A stretch of DNA of 64,000 nucleotides, from positions 7,086,501-7,150,500 of the forward strand of contig NC_133043.1 in the NCBI RefSeq assembly GCF_048771995.1, in the 5' to 3' direction. Source of the stretch: Taeniopygia guttata (Eukaryota; Chordata; Aves; Passeriformes; Estrildidae). Shown here piece after piece: positions 27,230 through 38,662 of the stretch (position 1 is the first letter of the stretch; every line of letters starts with the position of its first letter). The translations under genes were made by a program, and so were the position numbers. The notes beneath the pieces were generated by a model. It saw nothing but the letters and a program-made list of their open reading frames with translations, ran no database searches and was not told the origin of the DNA.

Positions 27230-27639
27230 ATACAGTAAAAACGTGTCAAACCCCAGCTCAGGGGAGAAATGATGATGTCTGGCTCCAGATCAGAAGGCTG
27301 AAGGATAGCTTTATTAAAATTATACTATATTACATTAATATTCTATTTAAAGAGATATTATCCCATTCTACATACTTACTTCTTACTTACCCAACTCAAA
27401 CTCGTTTCTCTGCTGAGAGTCTGAGCCACAGCTGGATCCATTGGTCACTGACCCCAAACAACTTCACCAGAATCCAACCCAGCCATCCCTGCAGGTGAAC
27501 AATCTCCACACCACATTCCACATGGGCAAAACCAAGGAGCAGAGATAAAGATTGTTTTATCTTCTCTCTGTGCTTCTCCTGAGAGCCAGAATGAGAGAGC
27601 CTGAGAGCCTCTGTCTGTCCAGAGAATGTGAATGTCACA
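27230..27639 (-). repeat. Solo LTR, family B copy 1
   Basis: Shares a block order with 43971-44374 and 60554-60927. On the minus strand it starts with TGTGACATTC at 27639, has a CCACATGG...AATGTGG box, an AT-rich ATATAGTATAA stretch and an AATAAA near 27312, as in an LTR 3' region. GAATGG occurs at 27224-27229 and again at 27640-27645, a probable 6-bp target-site duplication of the size typical of class II (ERVK-like) elements. The 3' boundary is less sure because the copies differ there. No coding remnant of the parent retrovirus is attached. Confidence 0.75.
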
Positions 27640-27645
27640 GAATGG

Positions 27646-30600
27646 GGGAGTCCCTGGCTGGCCTGGACAAGGACCCTGCTCAGGGGGCAGTCATGAGGAG
27701 TTACAGCCCCAGGTCGTGCTGTGTCTCCTCTGTGGGATGGTCATGGTGAGAGTGAGAGTGGTGTGACTACTCAGGGTAAACTCTTGAGGCACCTCACCTG
27801 TTTAATTAATTTGTTTGAGATTCTTTTTCCAGTTAGAAACCAGGGCTAGCAGTAGAGATAGAATTTGGCTCATATCTCCTGTCAGAGGAGGAAGGAGACA
27901 AATAACTTGTGAGAAAATGCCTTGAGCTTTCATTTACAGTGACTTTGATTGTTCCATTGAGCTGACATCCCACTCTGATGCATTTCTACACTTGCACATT
28001 TGAATCATGTTATGGCAGTTAATCAAAACTACTTCTACTACTAATGCTGTTCTCCTGAACAGGCTGATAAAATCTCTGAGACTGTTTACTTTACAGCACA
28101 GATTATTACTGAGCTCAGTTTTAATGACCTGTCCTGCTTTATTTTCATGCTCCTTGCTGCTCAGTACACCCCAAATGGTGGGAATTTATCAATATGGTTA
28201 TGACAAGCATAGCTGGATTCTTGGTGTGGAGCCACAGCATCCAAAAGCCTTCTGAAACCAACTTGGTTTTTACTGATGCTGCTGTAATCCCATCTCTGCT
28301 CCCACACCCTCATCCCAGCCCCTCTCCCTTTGCAGTCCTCAGCTGGGGGCTGGGAAGACCAATGGAGTCTGGGAGAAAAATTCTGAGCACGTGCTCAAAA
28401 GCACCATCATGTAAATTCCTCCTTCTCCTTGAGGAGGTTTGGGGACACATTCAGAATATCCCTTCCACAGTGTGTAGCTGAGCACTTCTGCTCTGTGGAA
28501 GAACTCGAGTCTGTCCACAATTTAAGATGAGACTTCATTTTTTAATGCAAGTGTTACAAGCCAGGCTTGTTTGTATGCTTTGGGATTTTATTTCAATGAG
28601 GGATAGTAAAAGTTAATTTCAGCAGCATGCTGGGAGTGGTAGTTGATGCCTTTTGGAGCCAGATAAGATACTGCAGAGTAGTTTTAAAAAAAGCTTTTGG
28701 CACTAGAAACCTGCGAGTGGAAAAAAATTCCTGTATGATCTGCCCTAGAAATCTATTTTGTTTTGTACCTTCTTATCTTTGTTATATAGCTACGCATAGA
28801 TCAGTGCAATTCTTTAGATAGAGGAGATCAAGCTTCTATTGCAGTTTTCCTAAAAAAGCTGTGAGCAGCTCCTGTGCTCTTCTGGTCAGTCAGAAACTTT
28901 CCAGCTGAAATCCATCTTTGGTCACATCATGAAAGTCCTTTTTAGTGGGTTACAACCTCCAGCTCAGCTGGAGGCAATTATTATCTGATATGTACCCTGA
29001 GTAGGACATAATTATACTTGTCACTAAGTGGCACTGTGTAAATTAGTCTTTAATTGCTGCACATCAAATGAGCAGCTACCCAGCCATTTTTCTGTGAGAT
29101 AAAGAGTTCCAGCGTTAGCTTCATCACTCTGCCTTCTGCCTTCACCCAGCTTCTCATTTGTTCTCTTTGGTGCCTAAGATGCAATTTCATGTGATGAGAC
29201 CTTCTTAACATATTTGGCTTTTGCCCTGTCTTGGTCTTAAATATGGTGGTAGAGAGTTTAACATTAAAAACGCAGGAGTAATGGAGAAGATGTGTCCTTC
29301 AAGTCCTGCTGTAAAGATATAATTATTGCACATCATCTGGGGCCAGAAACCTTTTTCTGGCTGCTATGTTGATAAAACAGGATCACAGAGCCTGAGGAAT
29401 GCAACCCTTTAGCATGATTTAGCTGGGCTGTGCCTTGGGGGTTTTTGCTTTTAATATGGGGGGATCACTCTGTCTGAACCTCATTAATGTGTGTGAACTT
29501 CAGCCCTCTTGATAAGTTAGGGGTTAATAGAGGGGAAGAAAAGTCTGATTGCTGCGGTGCAAAGCTGTTTATCTTATCTGGCAACATCTGCACCTTGGAC
29601 CAGACTGCTCCCCTTGGCTGCACTCCCAAGCCCTGGCTGTGTTTGGGATGGATGGACACGTATCCTGCTGGTTCCTGCTGCTGGGGACAGGGCAGGCACA
29701 CTCATGGTCCATACATTCCTGCCCTCAGCTGCTGGGGAGCCTTCCCCAAACCACTCAGAGAGGCAGTTCTGAGTATTTCTCACCCAAAAAACTCCTTGCT
29801 TGCTCTGCACACCGATGCTGGCGGATCAAGGAGCCATTTCAAGGGGCTCAGATCTGTGGTACTGGGGCAAAATCCAGCTGTGGATGGAAACCTGAGGGGA
29901 GTGTAACTGCTGGAGGATGTGCTTAGTCCACGTGCTGGTTTTGGCTGTCGACAGTCCGAAATGTGGCTTCTATTCTCCCCTCTCTTGTGGAACAAAGCAA
30001 ACAGTGCTGGTTAGTAGGGTGGATGGCTGCTGGAGCCAGGTGTTTGCTTTTTTATGCTTCTGTCCCTCTTGCTGACACCAGATACCTCTTGGCAGAGAGG
30101 CCTGGAGGAGCAGCCAGGGCACGCAGCCAGCCCGGCCTAGGTTTACATTCCAGGCTGTAATTTCTAAAGCAGTTTATGCCGTGAAGTGTGGACAGACTGT
30201 TCAGAATAACAGCAGGAACGTTTCCAGTCGGAGAAAACCTCAGCACTGTGCTGACGTGAAGCCTTTCCTGTCCTCTGCCTCAGCGAGCAGGGTCCATGGC
30301 CAGAGAGAGCCTTCCTGTCCTGGGAAGGGGCTGCTGCCCTGTCCAGGAGCTCAGACATTAAATTCAAAGTTATTCATCCAAAACTTTGTACCAATAGGTT
30401 GTCATCAACATATAAATGCAGTCAAAACCCAACTTTCCAAATTCCTTGCAGCCTGTGAGCTTCCCATCACAAGGTTTTGGTTTGGGTCCTCTATGGTGGT
30501 CTTTCCTCCAGAAATTCTGCCTAAGGAAATGCTGCATCAGCAAGACCCCAAAAAACCTTTTTAGTTTGTTCTTTTTCACTGTCTTTATCCTGGCCTTGTC

Positions 30601-31276
30601 TTTGGCACAAGGCTTTCCCAGGATGTATGTGCCAGGTCAGGGCAGTGAATTGAGCTGAGCCAGAATTCCAGCTGGGACTGACTTAGGTAGCACAGACAGT
30701 ATGAAAAAATAGACCTGGGTTTCTCTTGATCTTCTTTGTCACACCTGTGAGCTAATCTGAGGGGCTTGAAACTAAACTGTATGTATTTTTTTAAAGTAAG
30801 GCCATGTTTTCCAACACTTCGGGGATTTCAGGAACCAGAGTGTTTAAAAAAAATCACTTTACATCTGAGACTTCATAGAAAACTGTTGAAGCTGGTGGCA
30901 CAATGTCCTGTTGTAAGCTTGATAGGGCAATGACAAATCTGGTTTTAAAAGTCCTTGATTTCCATTTCTGTGGAGTCATTATTTCTGCCTTGTATGTACA
31001 CCGAAAAACATAGATGGGCCTGGACATTTATTTCTCATATATTTAGCTCATTGAAATCTCAGTCGGGGTGCTATTTAAATGATGAATTTACGGTTATACA
31101 AAACTGGGGAAATTCAGGGCTGTGGCAAAGACTCTTGTGGTTTAGAGCTGTAGGTGTTTACTCTAGACACCCTAAACCTAAATGAGACCTCAGCTCTCTG
31201 ACTTTAGCACATTCCAGCCCTGAAAATCATCACAGGCTGACCACACAACTGTGCACTGCCAGTAAGGAGTCCTGGT
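27646..31276. other. Non-coding stretch
   Basis: No gene supported. ORFs near 29487-29926 are open in several frames of both strands, which is typical of stop-poor GC-rich sequence, not of coding DNA. No repeat family was recognised. Confidence 0.45.
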
Positions 31277-31868
31277 GATGCCTCAGATTTTGGCTTTTAT
31301 ATTTTTCAGATTCTGTGCTGCTTTAGTTTGTGGGTCTGGGGCTTCGTATCAGGGGATGGTGAGCTCTTGTCACAGAGCAGGGAGACAAAACAATTCCTGC
31401 TTCAGCTGGGCACCAAGGACAAATGCCCCAGTGAGCAGTTGTGCATTTTGGGACCATTTTGGTTCATCTTGGGTGCAGCCCTGGCCTGGCTCTTGTGCTG
31501 CCCAAGTTGGATCCATTTTATCAGTGTTCCAATTTCATCAATGTTCCCATTTCATCATCGTCCCAAAATGCACGAGCGCTCATGGGATCTCTCACTTTGA
31601 TCAGTTCTGCTCCATTTGCACCTTGGAGTTCATAGTCTAATTCCAGCTTTAGCCCAGGCAGTCCCATCCTGCTTGTTTTTCTCTCTTCAGCTCACGCTGT
31701 TTGTGCTCTTGGGCCTGAGATTTGGTTCATTTCTCCTTGGTTCCCAGCTAGAGAAGAATTGTTTTTTCTCCCTGCTCTGTGACAAGAGTTCACCATCCCC
31801 TGATACGAAGCCCAGACCCACACACTAAAGCAGCACAGAAAAATATAAAATCTAAAACCTGAGGCATC
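31277..31868. repeat. Large imperfect inverted repeat (foldback)
   Basis: The left arm starts GATGCCTCAG at 31277 and runs to about 31455. The right arm is its near reverse complement, ending CTGAGGCATC at 31868. Shared blocks include TTCGTATCAGGGGATGGTGA (left, near 31346) against TCACCATCCCCTGATACGAA (right, near 31790), and GCATTTTGGGAC (near 31443) against GTCCCAAAATGC (near 31560). Between about 31590 and 31720 the right arm carries extra sequence absent from the left. No obvious target-site duplication or transposase frame was seen. It could be a foldback or MITE-like element or an inverted local duplication. Confidence 0.75.
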
Positions 31869-32534
31869 AGTGTCACCCTGTGCCTTGTGCTCAGAACTGA
31901 GCTCTTTAACTGTCCCTGTTCTGGATCCTGCAGGAAATTCTCCTCTGAGGATACCAGAGAGGACCAGAGTGATTCACACAAACACAGATTCACATAAACA
32001 TTTTTCAGTTCACATAAACATGGAGCGATTCCGTTTGTAGAATGTTTGCAGTTAATGAATTAATTATGTTACACTCTCCTCTGAGCAGCAAGCCATGAGC
32101 TGAACCAAGCAATCAGCAGGAGGCTTTGCTGCCTGTGTTTCCTGTTGTGTTTCAAATAAACTCAAACACAGAAAAAGTTAAAGTGCACTTCTGCTGCCCA
32201 GTGTGCTCAGATTTGGGCACCAAATTCAGCATGGAAAGGAAATCCTTGGAAGGATTATTTCTACTTTAACTCCCAAAGCATGTGGGTGCCTGTTGCCACT
32301 GGGGTATGGATGAAACCTCCCTCCTTTTAAGATTTTTTCCCCTTTGTGAAATAGTGATTAAGAATTAGAAACCTTTGTTATAATATTTGATTCTCGTGTT
32401 CATAGGGCTCCAAGAATTTCCTTACTGATGCTCACACCTCACTCCTGACAATGACTTTCTTTCCCACAAGGATTAATTAATTTTGAGGCTCTGTCCATTG
32501 GCGGGTGCGCCCCTTGTGCTGCCTTTGGTACCTG

Positions 32535-32569
<35 letters not shown>
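32535..32569 (+). repeat. Poly(A) tract, 35 nt
   Basis: Uninterrupted run of 35 A after TACCTG and before GTCTTG. It may be a simple repeat or the tail of a retroposed sequence. I recognise no gene or SINE body just upstream and no clear target-site duplication. The length may be affected by sequencing. Confidence 0.9.
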
Positions 32570-32573
<4 letters not shown>

Positions 32574-33143
32574 TGAAAAGTTTTGTGGCTGGAACTGCAG
32601 TTGAAGCCAATGAATTATTTAACTCTATTATGGGATTTCCAGGATGTCTATGAAAGGGAGATGCCAGAATTGGCCAGGGATGGTTCTAACAGTCTGAGCT
32701 GATGTGGCAAATCCTGTCCTGCCTGCTCCTGTGCCAGGGGATGTTCCACTCTATCACTGAGGCAGGTTATTTCACTGATTTTTCTCATATATATTTGTAC
32801 TTATTGTGCTATTTTTTCATCTTCCTAGACAGCTTTGAACTAATAACAGCAGCTACTTGACATGTAATTAAAGCTAATAACAGTTGCAATTATGCATGCT
32901 TGAGTGGTTTGGTCTTTTGAAACGCAAATTGTGATATTTACACTTTCTCTTTTGACAAAAACATGTGCTTTTCTCACAGACAGATGGCTTCACAGGTGAT
33001 AAATGTTTGGGAAAAGTGGATTTAGCAGCAAGCCTTCAGTGTGCAGAGAAAACTCTGACTTTTTGACAGGTGGATTCCCTGATCTTTGAGTATGTTGGTG
33101 GGGTGTTTATTCCTGGGAAGCCAGAATGAAAGTGAATTGCTTT

Positions 33144-33215
33144 GGATTAATCTGCTGCTTAGGATTTATCTGCTGCTTTGGATTTATTTGCTGCTTTGGA
33201 TTTATCTGCTGCTCA
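33144..33215. repeat. 18-bp minisatellite, four copies
   Basis: Four head-to-tail units of the form GGATTTATCTGCTGCTTT with one to three differences each. The unit is a multiple of three, but the surroundings show no gene, so I treat it as a simple tandem repeat. Confidence 0.95.
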
Positions 33216-34078
33216 GCTTTCACTCAGAGATGTGGGATTTTCTTTTTCCTCAATATTTGTAGTGAATTTTCATTTTTACTACTCTGAAAAACTGGGAGTC
33301 AGCAAAAAATCACCTGCTTTTCCTCTGCCTTGCCATTTCCAGCCCACTTTCAAATACCCCTCTATATTCTGGCAGCAGAATTCATTCTCTGCTCTTGCTC
33401 TGTCTCCTTGATTAACTTGATTCCACCACACTTCTGATATGCTTGGAACAGCCTCCTGAGCTGAAAATCAGGTCTAAGCAGGACTTGCAGATAAGATGCT
33501 GATTTTGGAGGTGCAAAAGTGGTCAGAATGATTTAGAACTGACACTGTTTTCCAGGATATGGCAGCTCGTGCAGTAAATAGATGGCAAAGATCCCCCTGC
33601 AGAGCTGGCCTGGCTCCAGGGCTGCACAGGACAATATCCAGTGTGCCTAAATGTCACTTTAAAGCAAAGCTGCCAAGCACAAGACAAGGTCTGATATTTT
33701 TCTTTCAATGAATTCTTCACTGTTGCCTTGGACAGACAGCTGGAGTTTGATCTGGAGAAGGAGCAGTGGCTGTGTGGAGCTCTCAGGGTTTAATTGTGCA
33801 TTTTGAGAAAGAAAAATCCCCAGACCAGCCAGTCTGAGTGTGCTGCTCAGACGTGGCTGGGGCAGATCATTTCAGTGGAGACATCCTGAAATGTGTGGCA
33901 GCCCCAGCAGATGCCCAAGGGGCAGCACTGGACAGAGAAATGTTTTTTTCTAGGCAGCTCTGCCAAGGGATGGATTTGCTCTCCAAGCTCTGCTCAGCCT
34001 CTCTTTTTAATGTCTTGAAGCCAACACTGAATTGAGAAGTTTCTGAGCACACACCCCAGAGAAAAGAAGGGAATCACC

Positions 34079-34530
34079 TGATGTGGGAAATGAGTTTGTA
34101 GAGAATTTTTAAAGCTTGATAGAAGGTTTATATAGTTGGTATTTGTATGTAAATTTTGAGATAAGAAATGTTGGGTTAGAAATGTTATAGAGTAGGATAG
34201 ACATTGTTGAGAGAAATGGAATCAGGAATAAGTTTTAAAAGATGGTCTTGTAAATAAGACTAGATACTTTGGAGGAATAGAACTATGAAAGATGCATTGT
34301 AGTAAGACTAATGAGGAGTAATTTTAGCGGATTGGTTTTTAAATGTTTATAACATGGTGTGGTTAAAATGGATAGGTTAAGAAACACTTATAATGTGTTG
34401 TAATTAAAAAATAGTTGGCTTTTGATTGTGATGGTGTGAATTAAAACATCTGTATTGTCTCGCCCTTCACATAACACCAAAAATGGAATAAAAGTTTTTA
34501 AAACACCTCTCAGTTGCCCATCTCCAAGCC
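34079..34530 (+). repeat. LTR, family C copy 1
   Basis: Matches 47951-48480 over most of its length: TTGAGATAAGAAATG, GATACTTTGGAG.AATAGAACTA, AAAGATGCATTGTAGTA, AGCATGGTGTGG-like, GATTGTGATGGTGTGAATTA, TGTATTGTCTC and GGAATAAAAG. The AATAAA near 34490 sits close to the 3' end, as in retroviral LTRs. The start TGATGTGGGAAATGAG fits an LTR 5' TG end. The 3' boundary is approximate and no target-site duplication was found. The central block at 34273-34410 is single here but duplicated in the other copy. Confidence 0.7.
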
Positions 34531-36770
34531 AGAAAAGGGCCAAATCCAATCTGGAGATTGTCACACATGCCAGCCCTCAGCCCCTGGCCCTGAGGGGTAA
34601 TCACTGAGCTGGTGACCAAGAGCTACAGTGCTCCATAAATTCCACCTCTCACCCAGCCAGCCTGGCTCATCCTGAGCTGCAAGTGAACCAAAAATGTGCA
34701 AAATATTGCCCAGATCCTATCTGGGAGCTTGTGCTGAGGTTTTTCTGGGTGCTTGGAGGCTGAGGAGCTCCTGGACTGGCTGTGTCCCAGCAGGGGAGGT
34801 GGCCTTGCACTCACTGGGCTGCAGGAACAAAGAGGGGGCTCAAGCTGAGCTTAAATCAGGCTCCAGCAGCAGGTGAGGAGGGAGGTTTGTGATTCCATGG
34901 ATTGGGCAGGGGTGGCAGTTTGGTAGGGACCACCCTGTCCAGGCAGAGTTTGGGCAGAGGGATGCACAGCTGCTCTCTGCTTTCTTACTTGGACTCTTAC
35001 AAAAGTCCTGTGGTCTGAACAAAATGGAAAAAGGCTTTTTAAAATTAAGTGTAAGCAAACTGATGGCTAGAGCTTCATCTAGAGGTGAGAAATTGTGCTG
35101 TTTTGCCTCCTAAAGGCTGAAATGAGACAATTCAGAATTTGGAAAAATAAGAAATAAAAGAATTTCCAGAAGGATTCTCAAATTTCTGGGTGGATTTGCA
35201 AATCATTTGGGTAAACAGAGACGTCATCCTTTTCTGGCAAAGACCAAAGCTGAGAACACTGCCTGGCCCCAGCTGTGCTTTGCTGCCTGTTTCAGCCACC
35301 AGAGTGGGTACCTGGCCTTTCCAAGCTGTAGGAGCACTGATCCTTGCCCTGGCCCTTTTGGAAAACTCTGGAGTATTTACAACCACACTTTCAATGAGTT
35401 TTGAGACATTGTTAATGCTTCCTGGCATAAAAGGGCAAAAATGTTGGCATTTTGGCTTCTATTCAGCTGGTGATTCCGTCTGTGGGACATCAAACACTTC
35501 AGAGATGGGGGGACTTAAGGATTTGGGATCATGGAAGAACTCCTGGCCTAATCCCACAGGGAAAAATGAACAAATAGAGCCAGGTGTGAGCTATGCAAGC
35601 CCACATCCACATGTTTACACACCTCTATTTCACACCAATTTCAGATTTAATTTAGGCAAAGGGCTGGTCTTGGGTCTTTAACTGATGGTGGGTTTGTGCA
35701 AGGAGGAATAAGTAGGGCACACTAATTTTGCAGCTCTCATTAAGCACACAATTAATCCATGTATTGGAGGAGGCAGTTCCTTCTTTGGCTCTCTCGGCTG
35801 CTCCTGCTCCCCTGTTAATATTCACAGGCTCTGGGGGCTGAGCTGCTCTTTGGTTTCAGGCAGAGAACAGCTCCCTGGTGTTATCTGAGTGTGGCTGGTG
35901 CCCTCTGAAGTTAGTTTGGGATGCAGGGCTGGGACTCTGTGGGAATCCAGAGCTTCCCTCTGGCTGCCCTGGAGGGTCTGGGACCCTGGCAGGGGTCAGG
36001 AACCCCCTGGATAGAGCCCCCAGAGTCACTGTCTGTGATCTCTGTCCATGGAAAAGAGTTTTCAATCTTACAGGATCAATTACAAGCTCTGAGGGTTTGA
36101 TATAAGTGATAATTAAGTGTGGCACAGGTGCAAAAGTAAAATTTTAGGATTCTAGATTAGGGGTTCAAAGGGGACAGGATGGAGGAAATTGGGTGTGTCT
36201 TGTCCTTTTTCTCCTTCTTCATGCCCTCCATGTTTCACTGTGGGGTTGGCATTTTTCTATTGGTTCAGGCTGGGGACACACTGTCCAACGTAGGTGACAG
36301 ATATTGGCACGTTATTGTAAATCCAGCACAGGTAGTTTGTGGTATTTAATGTTTGTACCATCCCACTGAGGGCAGAGCCCCACACGCTGCCCTGCAGGAC
36401 AGAGCTGCGGCAGGGCAGCAGAACATGTTAGAGATAAACAGAATAAACAACCTTGAAACCAGCACAGACGAATTATGGCTTCTGCTTTGCCAATGGGGCT
36501 GAAAGACAGAGACTTTTTGCAGTCTCGGAATCATCAATATCACAGATTCCGACAGGACTCACCTGCTTGGGAAGAGCTCAGAGCCTTGTCCCTGCAGGCT
36601 TGGATTCTGTGATTCCATAACAAACCTCTTCACCCCATCCATGGGCTCCCACTCCCTCACAGAGGGCTGAAGGTGCTTTTTCTCCCTAATGGTCTCTCAT
36701 TAACGTGTCTCCAAGCCCAGAGGGGCTCGGAAACAAGAAATGGCCAAATCCATGGTATTCCTTCCCTTCA
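34531..36770. other. Non-coding stretch
   Basis: No gene or repeat recognised. A 163-codon plus-strand open frame at 35190-35681 has no recognisable domain and lies among overlapping frames, so I do not call it. Confidence 0.45.
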
Positions 36771-37012
36771 AGAGACACAATCTCAAGCTACGCCAAGAGA
36801 AATATAGGTTGGATATTAGGAAAAAGTTCTTCACAGAAAAGTGATAAAGTTCTGGAATGGCTGCCTGGGGAGGTGGTGGAATCCCCATCCCTGGGTGTGT
36901 TTAAACCAGACTGGAGGTGGCACTGGGTGCCAGGGTTGAGTTGAGGGGTTGGGGCTGGGTTGGACTCAATGATCTTGAAGGTTTCTCCCAACCCAGTGAT
37001 CCTGTGATTCTG
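36771..37012 (+). repeat. CR1 LINE 3' tail (sense)
   Basis: Sense copy of the subfamily seen antisense at 26945-27156: TATAGGTTGGATATTAGG, AAAAAGTTCTTCACAGAAA, GCTGCCTGGGGAGGTGGTGG, CCCTGG-TGTGTTTAAA, then TTGGACTCAATGATCTTGAA and a terminal TGTGATTCTG. It is 5'-truncated at about 36771. The fragment ends in the CR1 3' terminal motif, so the insertion point is well defined. Confidence 0.92.
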
Positions 37013-38248
37013 GGAAGTCTCTGGGGTCAGTGGGAGCTGCTGGCAGACTGCACAGCAAGCAGGCTGCAGGTAAAGCACCCTGAGCCCAGGAGCACTGCTG
37101 ATGGGGCTGGGAACATAGCAAGGCCCTTCCAGCTCCTGCAGCAGTTCAGCAGCAGAACTCATGCACCAGAGCACTCTCTCATGTGTGAATCTTCCCCCAT
37201 TCATAACAAATTTCAAACCCATGCATGGAAGAGACAATGACTTCTCCACGTGTATTCCCCAGGGAGGCTGTGTGCAGATCTTGCCCTGTGCCCATGAGCA
37301 GTGACCATTTCAACACCCTGAAGGGGAATAGATGGTTAAATCCCAAATTCAGGCTCAGTCTAAGCAAACAGAGCTCACTGCCAGAGGGATTTCACACTGC
37401 AGTTCTGAGTTTGCTGCTCAGCATTCATTTGGTTCTAATTCTGTACCTTGGCTGTGTTGGCATTGCATCCTCCTGCTAATGAGGAAGCAGGGCTGCTGCA
37501 AGCAGAGGAATCCTGAAGGGATGTTGGCAGCATCCCAGAGAAGGTATTTTAGACTCACTGGGGAAGTTCCAGACATCACAGATTATATATTTATACTAAT
37601 TATGCCTTATCACTGGGGAAGGCCAGGACAGGCAGCGAATTCTTGGTGTAGGCAGGACTGTGTTTTTGTAGCAGAAAGGCAAAATCACTTCCAGTGAAGG
37701 CAATCAGTTATCTCCCTAACCAAGAACCAGCACTTTTATAACTGGGAGCATTAAGCACTGCAGAGAACATTGCTTTGCCCAGGAAAATCACATCTCCTCA
37801 ACCCCCTCCTCTCCCTCTGTCCTTTCCTCCTGGACTTGGTGGGGCTTCAGGCTGGATGTTGCAGTTTGCCAGCAGATTCCCTGAGGACAGCCACGTCAGA
37901 GGATTCCAGTTCCTCCTCAGAGGAGGGCAGAGGGTGGAAATGCTTGCCCAGGACAGATGATGCTGCTCCTCATGGGTGTTTGGGGTCAGTGCTGTAGAGA
38001 TGCTCAGTGTTCCCTGCCTGTGGCACTGTCGTGGGAAGCCTGTGCTGCTGACAAGGACCACGGTGTAACTCCACTGCACACACTTGTGTGACTGGAGAAT
38101 CCAGCCCAGTGCATAGACAGGAGTGCAGAATAAGTGTGAGTATCACCCAAATGAGGACAAGCAACCCTGGATATGTGTCATCCACATTGTCCAGTCCTAC
38201 CCCAAATGCAAAACTGCATGGTGTGTCACAAACATCAGCTGCTTTTTC
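37013..38248. other. Non-coding stretch downstream of UTS2R
   Basis: No gene recognised. The right end of this stretch abuts the likely 3' end of the UTS2R transcript, which comes from the minus strand. Confidence 0.45.
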
Positions 38249-38254
38249 TTTATT
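38249..38254 (-). terminator. Candidate poly(A) signal for UTS2R
   Basis: TTTATT on the plus strand reads AATAAA on the minus strand, about 410 bp past the UTS2R stop codon. I noticed no AATAAA or ATTAAA nearer the stop. Use of this site is inferred, and other sites further on are possible. Confidence 0.35.
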
Positions 38255-38662
38255 TCATTGTCTTCAGTCCTCATACAACTACAAATTTAGCACTGCTGCT
38301 AAAGAAAAAAAGAGAAAACTACAGCATTCATGGGGTAACATAATTTAAAACGTTATGAGACAGCTGATATTATTAAAAATCATGGCCCTGTTACGGGCTT
38401 TCATTATTGATGGCTACTTGAGGAGACATACACTATAAAATATAAAGATAAAAAGTGAAAGGCTATTTAGATAGCTGTTCAGCTGAGTGCTGCTAGCATC
38501 AAATCAATGGCACTGGAGAAATGAGAACAGACACACGGCACAGCCTCTGGACTAAATGTGTTCACATTCTGGGTCTGCCAGGGCTTCGCCTGCACAACGT
38601 ACACTTTAAATCAAAGCAACACTGAAGTCAGTATTGATTGTTCTTGGAGATAGATTTTACCT

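Larger units (their letters stand above)
31869..34072. other. Non-coding stretch with simple repeats
   Basis: No gene supported. Contains a 35-nt A tract (32535-32569) and an 18-bp minisatellite (33144-33215), listed separately. The remainder shows no recognised element. Confidence 0.45.
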
